Source: Manis javanica
Lineage: Eukaryota; Chordata; Mammalia; Pholidota; Manidae
Length of the DNA stretch: 64,000 nt
Assembly: GCF_040802235.1 (NCBI RefSeq)
Contig: NC_133169.1
Span: forward strand, 46,445,034-46,509,033
Direction of reading: 5' to 3'
Shown here: positions 1 through 12,729 of the stretch, one piece after another
Position numbering within the stretch: the stretch's first letter is position 1
How the letters are laid out: every line of letters starts with the position of its first letter
Position numbers and translations under genes: made by a program
The notes under the pieces: model-generated
What the model saw: only the letters and a program-made list of their open reading frames with translations
What the model was told of the DNA's origin: nothing
The model's database searches: none

Positions 1-600
1 TAGTTAGTCATAATAAATATCTACTCCCATTATATGTGGTTTTCTAGTTTTTTCTACTAATAAAGCCATTTAATTTAGTAGAAACATTTGCTACTTTGCA
101 ATCATTTGTGGAGTAAATTGCCTAAGATAATTTAACATTAAATAAAGTATATTTAATAATATAAATAACACACACTTAATTTTTATTGTGATATATTTAA
201 CATATAATATTGTACAAAACTAGTACCTAAAACTAAGGTATATACTTTGACATATGTATGTATTTGAAATGATTACCACTATGCATTTAGCTAACATATA
301 TCATCACATAGTTACAATTTATTTTCCTGTGATGAAAAGTTTTAAAATCTACTCATTTAGCAACTTCCAAATATACACAGCATTTTTAAATTGAGTCACC
401 ATAATGTTTACTATAGCCCCAGGATATATTTACTTTTAAACTGGAAATTTATATCTTTTAACCCTCCTTCACTCATTTTACCTGTGAATTTTAATGAATT
501 TTTAATAACTACAGAGTTTAAAATATAATTGTACTGTTCCACAGAAAGATAGAAGTTATGTTTTTCTATTTATATATACATATATAATAATTACATCCTA
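1..600 (-). repeat. AT-rich flank with an old L1 3' UTR remnant
   Basis: No gene is seen here. Roughly 140-500 reads, on the minus strand, like the degraded 3' UTR of an old L1: on the plus strand it shows the family's order of a fever of T-rich segments, an 'aaatgattaccac' block, a 'catcacatagttac' block and an 'actatag' block. The rest is low-complexity AT-rich DNA. The assignment rests on recalled family sequence, so the subfamily is not given. Confidence 0.45.
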
Positions 601-929
601 TATAACATATTGTATTATTACTTTTACAGATTTTTATAATTTTAGTGGAAGGGAAATGGAAGATGTGGGTCATTCTGATTTCTTAATAATGAGTGACTTT
701 GGTGATTTTAATTGGTACCAGAGAGAGAGCACTGCCTTTTTAGATGTAAGTGTTTATAAAACAAATATGTGTGAGAACTTTACTTATTATCAGGGTTTTG
801 GAAATATCATGACTTTTCCACACTAGAAGATAGGGAAACCTGATATTTTTTTCCATGTATATGAATCATGGATATCCTTTAAGCATTGAGTATAGATACA
901 GAGACAGCACACACATCAATTATGTTTTC

Positions 930-1842
930 TACTATTTTTTATGGAGAGAGTTCCTTTTGAGCCTATTTTTCGTTGCCTCCGGAGCGTCTTTATTCCCAAA
1001 GCTCCACATGATCGGGCTGAGTGCGGGTGTAAGGACGGTGCACAGTACCGCCGGGGACTTACCTGCCCTGGAGGGCGGTGCGACTTAGGTCTCACACATG
1101 AGGAAATACACGGCCCCTAGTACATTGTGGCCACAGCCACGTGGAAGGAACACGTAGAAAATGGCTTTTTCCCTGCCTCTGGTGATTTAATGTGGAGGAC
1201 AGTAAGGAGAACTTGCATGTAAGCAGCAGAAACCAGGGAGAAAGGGACGAGGAGGGAAATGGTCCCACCTGTGGAAACCCCTCGTTCGCAGCGTGTTGTG
1301 TCCTCACAGGGCACTTCAGCACGACAGGGACTTCCCAGAGAAAGTGACCGATGGCCCTTGGGCCGCAGAAGGGGCCGTGGAGGGCGTGAGCTGGGTGGCT
1401 CAGGGCGCTGACGGTCCCAGATCGCCAGCACCCTGCAGCCGTGAGCTGCGGGGAGGCGCAGCGGGTGGCGGAGGCTACACCCCGGCCCTAAGGCACGGCC
1501 GCCAAGGGAGGGCGCGTGCCCCCCAGGAGCGTGAGGCTCAGAAACAGCTGGAAGCCGCAGCATGCGAGTGGGACAGCTCTGCTGCCTGACAGAAAGTTGG
1601 CGACCATTTGGGGAACGATGTTGCTGCCGAGCAAGATCCCCATAACAGAGAGACGGCTGAGCAGGAACACACTGGGTGCGGAGGCGCGGGTCCCTGCGGG
1701 TCAGGAGGGTCCTGACTGTGCTCTCTGCTGCAGCCAGCAGGAAAACGATGGGTGTAAGGGCGGAGAAACCAGGCTTGTTTGGGAAGAGGAGGAGTCCCCA
1801 AAGAATGAAGTCACTGCTGCAAGTGTGATTCTCACGTCCCAT
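930..1842 (-). pseudogene. OR2AJ1-like olfactory receptor pseudogene, GC-rich copy
   Basis: This is a broken class II odorant receptor of the OR2AJ1 type. The start is the ATG at 1842 (MGRENHTCSSDFI, almost the start of the copy at 29483). A splice-acceptor-like TTTATTTTCAG lies just upstream at 1861-1862, as expected for an OR with a 5' non-coding exon. The first about 53 codons (to RDPRLRT) are readable. The frame then shifts, and the next section (SVFLLSRLSVMGILL, LSLTLLGG) lies in another frame at 1488-1670. The DRY region is lost, and the TM5 to KPFSTCSFH part returns in the first frame. The C-terminal region, to about 930, also has frame changes and stops. The copy is strikingly GC- and CpG-rich compared with its AT-rich surroundings and with the 28.5-kb copy. 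It is a certain pseudogene. Calling it OR2AJ1-like is an inference from similarity to the second copy and recalled human OR2AJ1. Confidence 0.88.
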
Positions 1843-2851
1843 TATGGATTCCCCTTTTACCTGAAAATAAAAAGTAAATCAATAAGTAAGAACTAAAAAA
1901 TGCAGCTGTGAAAATCTGAAACACATTTATACGGAGACTCATCATAAGTGAAAGCTAAGGGTGCATACTCACAATTAAAGTCAAAGGACACCCAACCAGC
2001 TTTGGACGTGGGCATGCTTTACACAGTGGGCATTTATTTGTTACAGTAGGCTGATGATGTCCAGTATATTGAGTGACCTTAACTCCCTGTAATGTCTCAA
2101 AGTGTTCATTTCCATATTTTTTACTCAGCTTCAGTATTGTCTCAAAAGGCACCTTACCCCGTAAGCCTATCCCTGAGCATTTACCATCTCAGTACTATCA
2201 TCCACTCCCTAAATGTGTGGTCCTCCCGACTGGGTCTCTTTTCATTTCTGTGCAATCACTTTTCACCTTTTAGGTGAAATAATAATAAACTTATGAAGCA
2301 CATTTACAGTCTGTTGTCATTGTATCCATGAGCATTTAAACTTCGTAATGGGCTTTTGTTTTATACCCTGGACTAGCCAAATGGCTAGAACAGTGCTGGC
2401 TAAATGGCAGTTCTTCAATATCGGTTGAATACATGAATAAATAAACTGGCCACAGAATGCAATTTGTTCTCTCATTTTTCATTTGTATAAAGCATAAAGA
2501 AAATTAAAAGTATTGTCTCTGGGTCTTTCCTACATAATAAGAAGTCAAATGCTATAAAAACACTAGCATGATCTATGTTTGTAATTTGAAATATCACCTA
2601 GATTTAAATGTTCAAAAACAAAAACAAAATTCAGTCAGAATTAACAGTTAATATAAAAAAAATTTACTTTGGCCTGTTTTATCACCTTAAAGAAATTTAA
2701 TTATATTTTATTAATTCTTTATACAGGGAATCATTGGTTCTTAATGATATTGTTTACATGTGGATAATTATTAACTGTTAACTGTGTTATGTTATGCAAA
2801 CTCAGCATGTATGATTTACCCCTCAATAAAAGCAGATAAATACACATGCAC

Positions 2852-2882
<31 letters not shown>

Positions 2883-4160
2883 TGTATACACATACATCAA
2901 AGTGGTGCAGTATATGAAAACAGTAATTCAGTTTTCTGACCACCAATAAATGGAAAGATTATCAAAAATATAAAAACTAAAAGTTGAAATGCCATGTGAC
3001 CCAGTATTTTCGCTTCTGGGAAAGGACCAAAAAAAAGTAAAATAACCCATTTTAAAAGATATGTACATTCTTGTGTTTTCTGATTACTATTATTATTAGT
3101 TTTGTATCATGACTATATTTTACTTCTACCAGTACTTTATTGTTATTATTATGATTATTTAAAGTATATTTTAAGCTATTATACTAGAGAGAGAAACAGA
3201 GGTAGAAAGAAAGAGGGTAATATTCAGGATAGAAGAGAATATAACTGAGTAAAGCAAACTGCAAGTCCCCGAGGTTCATCAGAGGTGCACTGTGTGTCCC
3301 TGGCAGGGAAACTGCTCTTGGAGTCTCCGAGGGAAGAGGGCACTCTGTTGAATGAATGTTTGCTTGGCTTCCTCACGCAGACACTCACACACGGGTGCGT
3401 GTTCAATGGCGCAGGAATGCTACTTATTGTGGAATCAATCAGCAGTTTCCCATGAGTTCATTGTATACTGGACATTTGATGTTATAATTCTTAGCCTTTT
3501 TGACTTTTTGAGTCACTGCAACATAAGGAATCCTTGCAAGGTGATCTAACCTCTGCTACTTTTTGCCATTTGGTTTTATGGAGTCACGCTTATAGTGTTT
3601 CATAGTGACATGAAATGTATGATGCCCAATGCTGAACTGCCCCGGTAAGTCCCTGAAGTGGGGGCTGCATTTACGCACCCTCACAATTACAAAATTATCC
3701 TGACTTCCTTAACAATCACCATCTCCTCTTTACTTGGCCAGCATACATGCCTCTCATGGGTTATTCCTTTTCGTGGTACTGTGCAGCCTGCACTATGCCC
3801 CTTTCAGGTCATGCTGGCTCCAAAATATCCATTCTACCCTCTTCTTCAATTGCGCACACCTGCATGGGCTCAGTACCATCCATGTACAATCCCATACTTC
3901 GTAGTTCCTGAAGCCAGGGCAGTGTGGCCAAGCAGAGAATTTCGGACAATGCCAACAGAAGGGTGCTGGAAGCAGAGACAGGTACCCTTCTTATTCTTTC
4001 ATCCTGCCAGTTAGCATCTTCATGGGATGCTGCACGGTCCTGCATTCTTCCTGGAGTTGCTGTGTGGGGAACCAGCCTCAGGGATACAGGAACAGAAAGC
4101 TGTGAGCCTCCTGGCAATTTACTAGTGATCATGACAATGTGGGAATATTTATGAAAAATA
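1843..4160. other. Intergenic DNA upstream of the 0.9-kb OR2AJ1-like pseudogene
   Basis: No gene is seen. The stretch at about 2360-2450 looks like the 3' end of an ancient L2/MIR-type repeat (an 'acagtgctggc ... gttgaatacatgaataaa' pattern), and a similar remnant sits at about 29820-29880 in the paralogous block. A short TACA/TATA microsatellite is at 2848-2892. The stretch 3180-4160 is richer in GC and unclassified. Its end (about 4000-4130, 'cagaaagctgtgagcc') matches 32450-32560 in the other block, so it belongs to the duplicated unit. Short ORFs of 60-118 codons here have no recognisable similarity. Confidence 0.5.
2848..2892. repeat. TACA/TATA microsatellite
   Basis: Repeated cacatacata and tacata units grade into tatata and then tgtataca. 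It is a simple repeat with no further function visible. Confidence 0.8.
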
Positions 4161-7100
4161 GCTCACTAAACTGTTCTAAAAACTGATTTGGGAAGAGAAA
4201 GGCAGGAGGGGGCTCTGTGGTAAATTTTTGCTTTATTCAAAATTTCTATTAAATCATAAATTTTGGAGAAAAGGGTCTAACTATAATTCCAGGATGTCTT
4301 ATTAAAAATGTATAACACTGGCTTTTATGAAATAAACTCAAAGTATTGCAATATTCTATGTGCATACCATTATATTTACACTAAAAATGAAATCTTATTA
4401 TCACTGGTTCCTATTTATAGTGAAACTGAAGAATTCATGTTTACATGGCCTCCTCTTTCTTACATCCTTGCCACACCCATAGTCTCTCTCACCATCTCTG
4501 ATGTTTTGAGGTCTAACAATCTCTGGTTTTTTGCAAACTTCTTCCTTGGACACTTCCTTGCTCTCTTTAGACATTTCTTTCTTGACTCTCTTTTTGCTCA
4601 GACCTGGGTGTCCTGTCAGGTCATCGTGTCTGACTGACAGCTGACCTGCCCGGGTGCAGACATGCTTTCTTAGGCCTGGTGAGAACCACTCGGCCCTTCT
4701 GACTCGGCCCTCAACATTCCCCATGGAGTCTTCCGCTCTCCCCCCATGAGCTGTGTCCCTTCGCACTATGCAGGCCAGGGCCACATTGTTGAATCTTTCC
4801 GTATCTAGTACACGGGGGCTCACTGGTGCCTCAGAAGCTTCAGAAAACCCCTTCCTGGAGGATGCCCACCATTCAGGCATCTTCTTCAATGTCAATGTCA
4901 CTTTTTAAAGAGAATCTGAGAAGCATGGGGTGGGGTGGTGCCTCCATCCAGGAATTTGCTTCAAAGTAGTTGAGAGTTTGAAGGGAGGAATGGAACAGAT
5001 GGTTTGGGGGGACAAGGAGAAGCAGGCAAGTACCTGCCACCATGAAATCCTGTTGCCTGTGGCTTTGCAGAGACGAAATAGCCGCCCTTTAAAAGGGTGA
5101 CATGGGGAGTCGTGAACCCAGGGGATAGCTGGAGAAGGAATTGGAGGGAAGATGAGAAAACTGCTGTGTAGAGTGGGGGGCGGGGCTCACGCGGTCCAGG
5201 CATTCCTCAGGATGCAGCAAAGATTACTGTGTCACAAGGGAATGGTTTTATATTTACTATGTAAAGTTAAACATGGATTTCTTCTTTTGTTATAAGAGTA
5301 AAGCTCATTTTTCTTCTGGTTGAAGAACATAAGAGTCCTTCTCTGGCCCTTTCCCCATCACATCTTCTCTGTGTAGCAGATGTTATTCCCAGCTCTTCAG
5401 GACCAGAGGGCACTGCGTCTGCTAAGGGAAGAGCGGGTGGCCTGCCTCTTCCGCCAGACAGACGCTCCAGGGAAGGCCTCTTGGTGGCTGTGATATGCTG
5501 GGCATTGAGGGTCTCCTGGGTGCTTCAGATTCAATGAATGAACCTACTTATCCCACAGATCACACGCTACAGAGAGGCAGATAAAGAGAAGGGCTTGCTT
5601 TACCTAAGTGATTCTGCTTATTTTCATTTTTTGATAAATCCATAAATCAACTGATTACAAAGAAAACAATATGAACTTCAAAAGACACACAGTTTACTTT
5701 ATTTTACACATAATTATTATGACAGCTAAACATGATTGACCATTTTTGTATGTCGGCAAGATTTTAAGTGTCTTGCGTTCTTTAGCACCTCACAGTTATT
5801 AAGTATCTATCATCAAAATCTGCAAAGAGCCCACAGAGATTAAACAATATACCCAGGGTCTCTGGCTTAACCAACCTTCACATCCAGAGGTCCTGGTGTC
5901 AGAACTCATGTTCTAAAGTAACGCCATTTTCCTCACAAACTTTCATCTGTTTCACACAAAATAGGAATCCATTTAGCAGCATCTTGTTCTTTTGAAAGAG
6001 CAAAGGATGGCCAAGCCGCATAGTTCTGTGTTTGTGTGAGCTGTCCAGTCTTACTTTTAAAACTGCCTTTTCCCAAGTGCATGCTCTTTAAATCAGACAA
6101 CTGATTTCACATCTGAGTGAAGTTGGACCATGAATTTTTGTCCCAATTACCTTCTCTCTGTGTAACAAAATGAGAATATTGAACCTACCTCAGTGTGAAC
6201 ACCAAAGTAAAATATTAAGCAAAATGAAGTCACAAGTAATTAGTGAAAGATATTTTATGTTCATTACATTGTTGTTATAATTTTTTATGATGTTAAACTT
6301 ATTTTAGTCTGAGTGAAGATTTAACTAATCGGCTTAATGTGTTTCAAAGAGACTATAGAATTAAAATAATTAATGAAATCACCTGTGGTCAAAGTATGAC
6401 TACATTTAGGGGAACAAACAAGATGTAAAACAGAATGAAGTGTTTAGTTATTAAAGATCCTGAAGTCTGGCAGTCAGGTAGAAGACAATTTCTTCAACTC
6501 ATCCTTCTTCTGAAGTCTGTAGGTGCTACTTATAAAGTACCCCAGGACCCAGCAAAGCTAGGGCCGCCCCGGGCACCCTGGTACCATCCTCACTAGGTCA
6601 CTCCTCTGTTCAGTCCCTGAGAGGCGGGGTACATGATGCTGGCTAACATGCCCGGACAAAAAAAAGGAAATGAAAAGTAGTGAAAGATGGGAGTAATATT
6701 AAACAAAAATGACAAAGGTAAAAAAATTAAAAATAATTTATACATGTTACTTTTTTAAACTATTGTCTTACAGTTCATTTTGTATTTTTATCACTAAGTC
6801 TTTGGAAAACACACAAAAACAAACTAGAAATATATAGCTATATTAATAAATATATACTTCTATTTTTTACTTTGCAAATTCAACAGCCTCTGTGCAAAAT
6901 TTCTTGATTGAAAATTATTATGGATATATGATCATTTAACAGTAAAATATAAGAAATGTACTGTGAGCACCTAAGTCCTACATTGTGTGACCTATTTTCT
7001 GTTCTTCCTTGTTGGGTAAAAAGTACATGTTAGGGAAAATTTTTTTCTGATTTTCAATGGCATGATTACAAAATCAAATTGGAATATTTTGTTATGGTGC

Positions 7101-7380
7101 ATATTTTTATAAAACAAACTTGTAATTCAAGCCCCATGGATGTGTTGGAACACTTATATTACATAAATAACCAGTTAATGAAAATAGTCAATCTTTGAGA
7201 ACTGAATGGAAACAGATTTTTCAGAAAATACATTAATACCAAGTGAATTAATATATAATTTTATTTAAATTAATCTGCTGACTTTCATATGTCATTTACA
7301 ATTGAACCACTAAGTTGTATCTCCTTCGGAAGCAGCTAAATGTCCTTTTTCAAAGATAAAAATAGTTCACAAGGAAAATA
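4160..7380. repeat. Spacer of duplicated OR block, copy 1
   Basis: This spacer between the OR2AJ1-like and OR2T8-like copies matches 34430-37260 in the same orientation over most of its length. Shared landmarks include 'ccttgctctctttagac' (about 4555 and 34685), a GC-richer segment with a purine-rich edge (4690-5200 and 34770-35400), 'agtgattctgcttа'-type wording near 5605 and 35670, and the 'gtgtcagaact' stretch at about 5895 and 35970. Identity is patchy, with many indels, so the duplication is old. No gene is seen. The 166-codon minus-strand ORF at 4401-4901 has no family resemblance and its frame is not kept in the other copy. Confidence 0.7.
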
Positions 7381-7399
7381 CACACAGAGGTGGTGAGGT

Positions 7400-8090
7400 A
7401 ATGCAAAAGTCCCTACTATCATTGGTCACAGCAAAATTCAAACTGAAACAAAAATGTGTTAGAATACCTATGCTAGCATAGCTAAAATGAAAAGGATTGA
7501 TATTATTCACAATTGTTATCAACTGGGAAAACGTATACATGTGCTCGTGGGATTACAGAATTGAACAACCATGTAAAAAACAGTTTATTAAAAGTCATTA
7601 ATTTACCAAAAGAAATAAAATCATATCATATAAGGAAACTAAACACAATTTTAGTCACAATAGTTACAGCTGGAAAATAGCCCACGTGTCTATCAACAAA
7701 TATTGTGCAACAAATGGTGATATATTCAGACAAGAGAATACTAATTAACAGTAAAAAAGAGCAGAATGCTGATGAAAGTAAAATTGTTTAGGAATCTTTG
7801 GGAACTTATGAAGTTTTGCGATGAGGACACAAGACATACAAAGTACCTACTATATGTTTTAAATTGCCTGGAATTTTAGGATGGACCAAACTAAAGGATA
7901 CAGACACAAATCAAAGCAGGGGTTGTGATTCACTGGAAAAGGGCACAGGGACATTTCTGGCTGGGTCTGGTCTCAGGCTGGAGGGTGTGTAGTACAAAAG
8001 AGGTGTTATCAAAACTGATGGAAGATATGCTTCAGAAGTAAGGATTCTGGTGTTTGCAAATTATACCTCAGTTGTGAAAAATATCAACAA
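7400..8090 (+). repeat. Old L1 3' end in the OR2T8-like 3' flank, unit A
   Basis: Plus-strand L1 3' end (late ORF2 and 3' UTR), heavily decayed. Readable blocks are the 'caatagttacagctggaaaatagccca' type segment near 7655, 'caacaaatggtgatatattc' near 7710, and the terminal 'aaattatacctcagttgtgaaaa' near 8060. The same element sits in the same place downstream of copy B (about 17290-17460) and copy C (about 37400-38150), so it was inserted before the block was duplicated and marks homology between the three units. Confidence 0.65.
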
Positions 8091-8330
8091 TTACATGTCA
8101 AAATTACTTGATGACTTAGTTAATTCTGTGAACAAATATTGTGAGGTGTGGTATGGAAACATTTTAATAAGGACTTGTGATCAACAGGTTTTTAACAGTC
8201 AACAATTAATTTCTGATGACAATGTAACAGACAATCCCAATATATGGAGATCCATCTGTATTTCAAAGACAAAGGGAAATAACAGCTATAGCTATAATGC
8301 AATAATAACTTCCCTCTAGGAATCTCTCAC

Positions 8331-9269
8331 TCAGTTACTATTTAAGGCAGGAAACTGGCCCATAAGCCTTGTCAGGGCTCCCTTGACCTCATTGTTCCTC
8401 AGACTGTAGATGAGGGGGTTCAGCACATGGCTGAAGATAGTATAAAATGCTGACACAACCTTGTCATGGTTAGCTGACCTATAGGATATTTGTCTCATAT
8501 AGGTAAAAATGGCAGCTCCGTAAAACAGTCCCACTACAGCCAAATGTGAGGAGCACATGGAAAAAGCCTTTTTGTGGGCTTCTGCAGAGCACATCTGGAG
8601 AACAGCAGCCAGGATGAGACTGAAGGAGGTCAGGATGAGGGAAAACGGGACCAGGAGCATTAACACACAGCAGGTGTACATGGTGTACTCAAAGACAGAT
8701 GTGTCAGCACAAGCCAAACGCACCAGAGCGGGTGCCTCACAGAAGAAATGGTCAATCTCATGAGCCCTGTAAAATGGGAAGCTCAGGGTGGCAGCAGCTT
8801 CCATGAGCCCATCAGCTGCCCCCAGGAACCAGGACCCCCAGGTCATTCTCAGGCATAATTGCCAGCTCATGAGGATTGGATGTCTTAGGGAGTGGCAAAT
8901 AGCTACATTAGCCATCATAGGATACGGTTGCTAAGAGGAAGCACTCTCCCCCTTCCAAAGTGATGAAAAACAATATCTGTACACCACAGCCAGTGGGGGA
9001 GATGGACTTTCTCCCTGTCACATAGTCAGCAGCCATCTTGGGCACAATAGTGCAGACCAGCATCATGTCCATGAGGGAGGCTGGCTCACCAGGAAGTACA
9101 TGGGCGTGTGCAGCCGGGGGTCCCGGTGAATCAACAGGATCATGAGGGCTTTGCCCACAAGGGAGGTGAAGGCAACTGTCAGAGTCATCACAAGGAGAAA
9201 CAGGTGGGATCCTGAGTGGTTAAAGAGCCCCAGGAGGATGAAATCTGAGGTGGTGTTCCCACTCGCCAT
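8331..9269 (-). pseudogene. OR2T8-like olfactory receptor pseudogene, copy A
   Basis: This is an OR of the OR2T8 type with reading-frame damage. The start is the ATG at 9269 ([15 protein letters not shown]). The same splice acceptor as in copy B (TTTGCAG, AG at 9290-9291) precedes it, so the GTG-initiated extension upstream is not real. A 1-base deletion near 9080 (gggagg against gggagag in copy B) shifts the frame after FLVSQ. A 1-base insertion near 8916, in the DRY region, restores it. From 8918 to the stop at 8331 the frame is open and very close to copy B ([50 protein letters not shown]). It also lacks the arginine of DRY, has Y in place of an extracellular-loop-2 cysteine (FPFYRAHE), and has SHVLNP in place of PMLNP. 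The C-terminus (GQFPALNSN) differs from copies B and C because of a small deletion past the gene end. Confidence 0.92.
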
Positions 9270-12200
9270 GGTTTCACACAGGACTGACACTGCAAATGGA
9301 GAAGCAGATGAGTTTCAGGATACACAGCGCTTCGTTTCATTTATGTTTTTGCTTGGAAAGCACTTGTGTGTTTTCAAAACCTTCATCTGCCATTTGCAAT
9401 AATCTATTAACTTCGGCATAAAATTAATTTCAGCATTTTCTCATTTTCAAGATTTTATTATACATACTTTCAGGTTTAGTTTGCATAACTGAAATAATGA
9501 ATAGGAATTCTTGATAAGTTGAATTTGCTTTCTAAATGTGTCTTGTGTTCTCTGATAGCAACATAAATGGACATTATTTACATAATTTGTTACGTATATT
9601 TTGTGCTAGCTTGTATTATGCACAGTCAATAGGCTTAGAAGCTGAATTTCATTGATTTATTTAGCTTTATAAAAGCTAAATACACCTGTATAAGAGATCA
9701 AAACTTATTGAAACTTAGCAGAATCAGATAATTTTTCCCAATGTTGGGTAATCAAGAAAGGCATTCTTTCCCTTCCAAACAAAATAGTTTATATTCTCTG
9801 GTCTAGGAATTGACAGGACTGAGTCTGACGATGGAAACATAACTTAATCGGGAATTGTTAGTGCCTTTAGCTTGACTGCATCATGTTATACCCTGGAAAC
9901 AATAATGACGTTCTTAGAATGCTTTCCCCCAGTGCGAGACTGTACTGCTTAATGCACTCTCCTGAACTGAATAAAGGCACCTTTGTAAGGACACTGATTC
10001 CCCCAAATTCACAGGAAAACAATGTGTTCTGAGTAAAGAATAGAAAAATTTCCTTAGTTTTTGACCCAACACACAAATTAATTTCTTCTGATTAAAGTAA
10101 ATCTATTTTTTTCTTCTGATTCCAGTGTTTTACTTAGAATGTTTCTAAAACCGCTAGATCTTCATTCATTCTCAGAATCATCTCTCTGGGAATCGTAATA
10201 GAAGGCACAAATATATACCCTTCCTCTTTCTTATAGATTTAGAGAAAATTTAGAAGAGTGCTTATAATTTTCCTTCTACATTTTTCTGATACCTGTTTCC
10301 CTAACAACATTAAGACACCCTTTTTCCTCAGGATGCTAAGATGATTGATCAATCTGTGCTGTAAAAAATAAAATATAACAGCCAAATCATTCATTGGACT
10401 GAATTGACAGGTTATTACTACAGTTTTTACCTGATGGCTGTCAGCTTGCATACATTTCAGTTCTTCAGATGGTTTAATAGACAAATAGAAGCTTTTTTTT
10501 TGTGAATCTATACAGAATAAGCAGCAAAACTATAGATTTCCTGGAGTTCAAAATCCATAAACAAATCACTAAATATTAGAGATTAGTGGGACCGACTCTT
10601 AGTAGATAAAAATGATGACCGGAGCAGCCTGGATCTGCACCCCTCGGAGCAGCCTCACCCTGCTGCACCTCTGTGCGCAGTAAGGACCTTCAGGGCTGCC
10701 AGCATCTGACATACTCATATCAGGGTCTCAGTCCTACCAAGGGGTGGGGCCTATTGACATAATTTGCTAAAAATAGTCATATTAGTTTGACAGACCTACA
10801 TAAGTCTGACTCTTTGAATGCCAATGATACTCAATTTTCAGGGATTTTAGAGATTACCAGAACTTTATAATACATCCTTACACCCTTTCAAGAAAGCTGT
10901 GACTCTTTTAAAATTAAAGGAAAATCATAAATAAATGTCCTTGAAAAAGGATGATGATTTAAAAATACATTAAAGAGTCAGTCATGGTGATTCTTGCATT
11001 ACTTGTTGAAATTTTCAAAAGCAGGGAAGACTTAAGAGTCTCCTATTGAGGTATGAGCTTCAGTCAAAGAATGATGAAGCACATGATATAATTCAGCAAC
11101 TTTTTTCCTCAGTGAACTTAATTTTACTGCTGTTATATTTGTTTGTATCTATTTAGTAGTATTTATTTCATTTCATTTCATTTTTGTTTGTTTTAGCTAA
11201 GTAACAAATTTTTTATATCGAGTTTTTAATTAATATATTGGTTGATATTTTTATTGCATATTGAAATATATAATATTGATATGCAGTTTTATATTGGTTT
11301 CAAATATACAATACAGTGATTCAACATCTATACACATTATTAAATAAAATCTTTTATATTAGCAATGGCAGTTACAGAAAAATTCATTAACTGGTGAGAT
11401 TCTTTTTGGGCTGCTTTTCAAGATTTTGTTATTGTTTGTACTTGATATTTTCAGTTTGAAAGCAAACCTTGGTAATTGGCTCCATTTTTAAAACTCTTTT
11501 CCCTAATGGAATAGAGTTGATATACAATATTAGATTGGTTTCAGATGTACTACATAGTGACTTGATAATTATATACATTACTCTATGCTCACCATAGTAA
11601 GTGTAGTTACACACTTAACATACACAGGTATTACGATATTATTGGTTATCCTCTGTATCCATTCCTAAGACTAATATATTTTATAATTTGGAGTTTATAG
11701 CTGTTTACGCACTTCAACTTTTTCACATCCCCTCTATCTCCTCTAAACTCTAAAATTTCACTTGAATGTGGAATCTAAAAATCTAAACAAACAAAAAAGA
11801 TACAGAACCACAGATATTAACCATTCATTTTGCCTTGACTTGTCTAAGAGTATATGTAAGTATAACATTCCACAACTAAAAATTTAAAAAAATATTTTTC
11901 ATGGAATTGTTCATGGGAAACTGTGCAAATGGGAGGCGCTGTCATCTCTGAGTCCGGCTGAGATGCAGTGACTGTCACTTTGTTTGCTTAGAAGGAGAGC
12001 ATATCCTGGATTTTAGTTACACTTCTGCCTGTGGACTTTAAATCTTACAAAGTGGCAGATCTTAACTTGGGCTTGGAACATAGTTGACCACTTGCATGAA
12101 ATCTACATTTAAAGTCAAGATGTTACTTCCTCTCCCAAGCCCAATGCTCCTAGATAAGTAAAAGTAGTACATGAGGGACAGGTTACCATGTGTTATGTAA

Positions 12201-12650
12201 GAACATTGGCAAGAGTGGAAATAACATTTTCAATGAATTTTCTTCTTTTCCTGTTCTGAGCCCTGCTGTGCCTTGGGCCAAGGGCTCCTGAAGCCATGCT
12301 CTAGCAACACAGGGTTTCAACTGTCCGGCGGCAGAAAAAGGCTGTGAGCTGCAGATCAAATGTTCCCTGGGTTCCCAGGGGTGTGCGAATGAAGACCAGA
12401 TGTGCTCCACGTCAGAAGGGAAATGGACACACCACTCACATTTCCATCAGAAAACCGAAAGTGCTGAGAATCTGGGTGTCTGCATTGAGATTAATTTAGG
12501 GCTATTTATTAAAGCATGGTCATTATTTAGGGATCAAATGAAACCCATTTTAACAAGAAGAGGAAGTATTATCCACCCTTCCTCCTAAAGACATGCAGGG
12601 ATAGAGTAGATTCTAGACTTAAAAGAGGCTGCTTGGAAAAGGCCACCTGC
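9270..12650. other. 5' flank of OR2T8-like copy A
   Basis: No gene is seen. The stretch 9270-9410 is nearly the same as 39353-39490 upstream of copy C, after which similarity falls sharply. Further blocks match units B and C: about 9780-10090, 10110-10560, 10610-10760 ('cccctcggagcagcctc' against 'cccctctgagcagcat') and 11940-12580. Relative to B and C, about 1.8-2 kb is missing at about 10100. Two minus-strand L1 3' UTR pieces lie at about 11170-11380 and 11500-11800. The promoter and 5' non-coding exon of the receptor should be in this flank but cannot be placed from sequence alone. Confidence 0.55.
11170..11800 (-). repeat. L1 3' UTR fragments
   Basis: Two copies of a laurasiatherian-type L1 3' UTR motif order in reverse orientation ('tattgg..tcaaatatacaatacagtgattca' near 11290 and 'ttgatatacaatattagattggtttcagatgtac' near 11520, given here in outline). 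Both are short and 5'-truncated. They are absent from the equivalent places in units B and C as far as can be judged by eye. Confidence 0.55.
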
Positions 12651-12729
12651 ACATCTGTTAATGTGTCAAAAAGAAAGCATGAGTACTGAGCTGGGAACCC
12701 GGAATTCTATCAAAGTAGCTTATTATTAA

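Noticed and set aside
4401-4901. 166-codon minus-strand frame
   Set aside because: It is lysine- and arginine-rich low-information sequence, and not kept open in the paralogous spacer at 34.4-35.4 kb.
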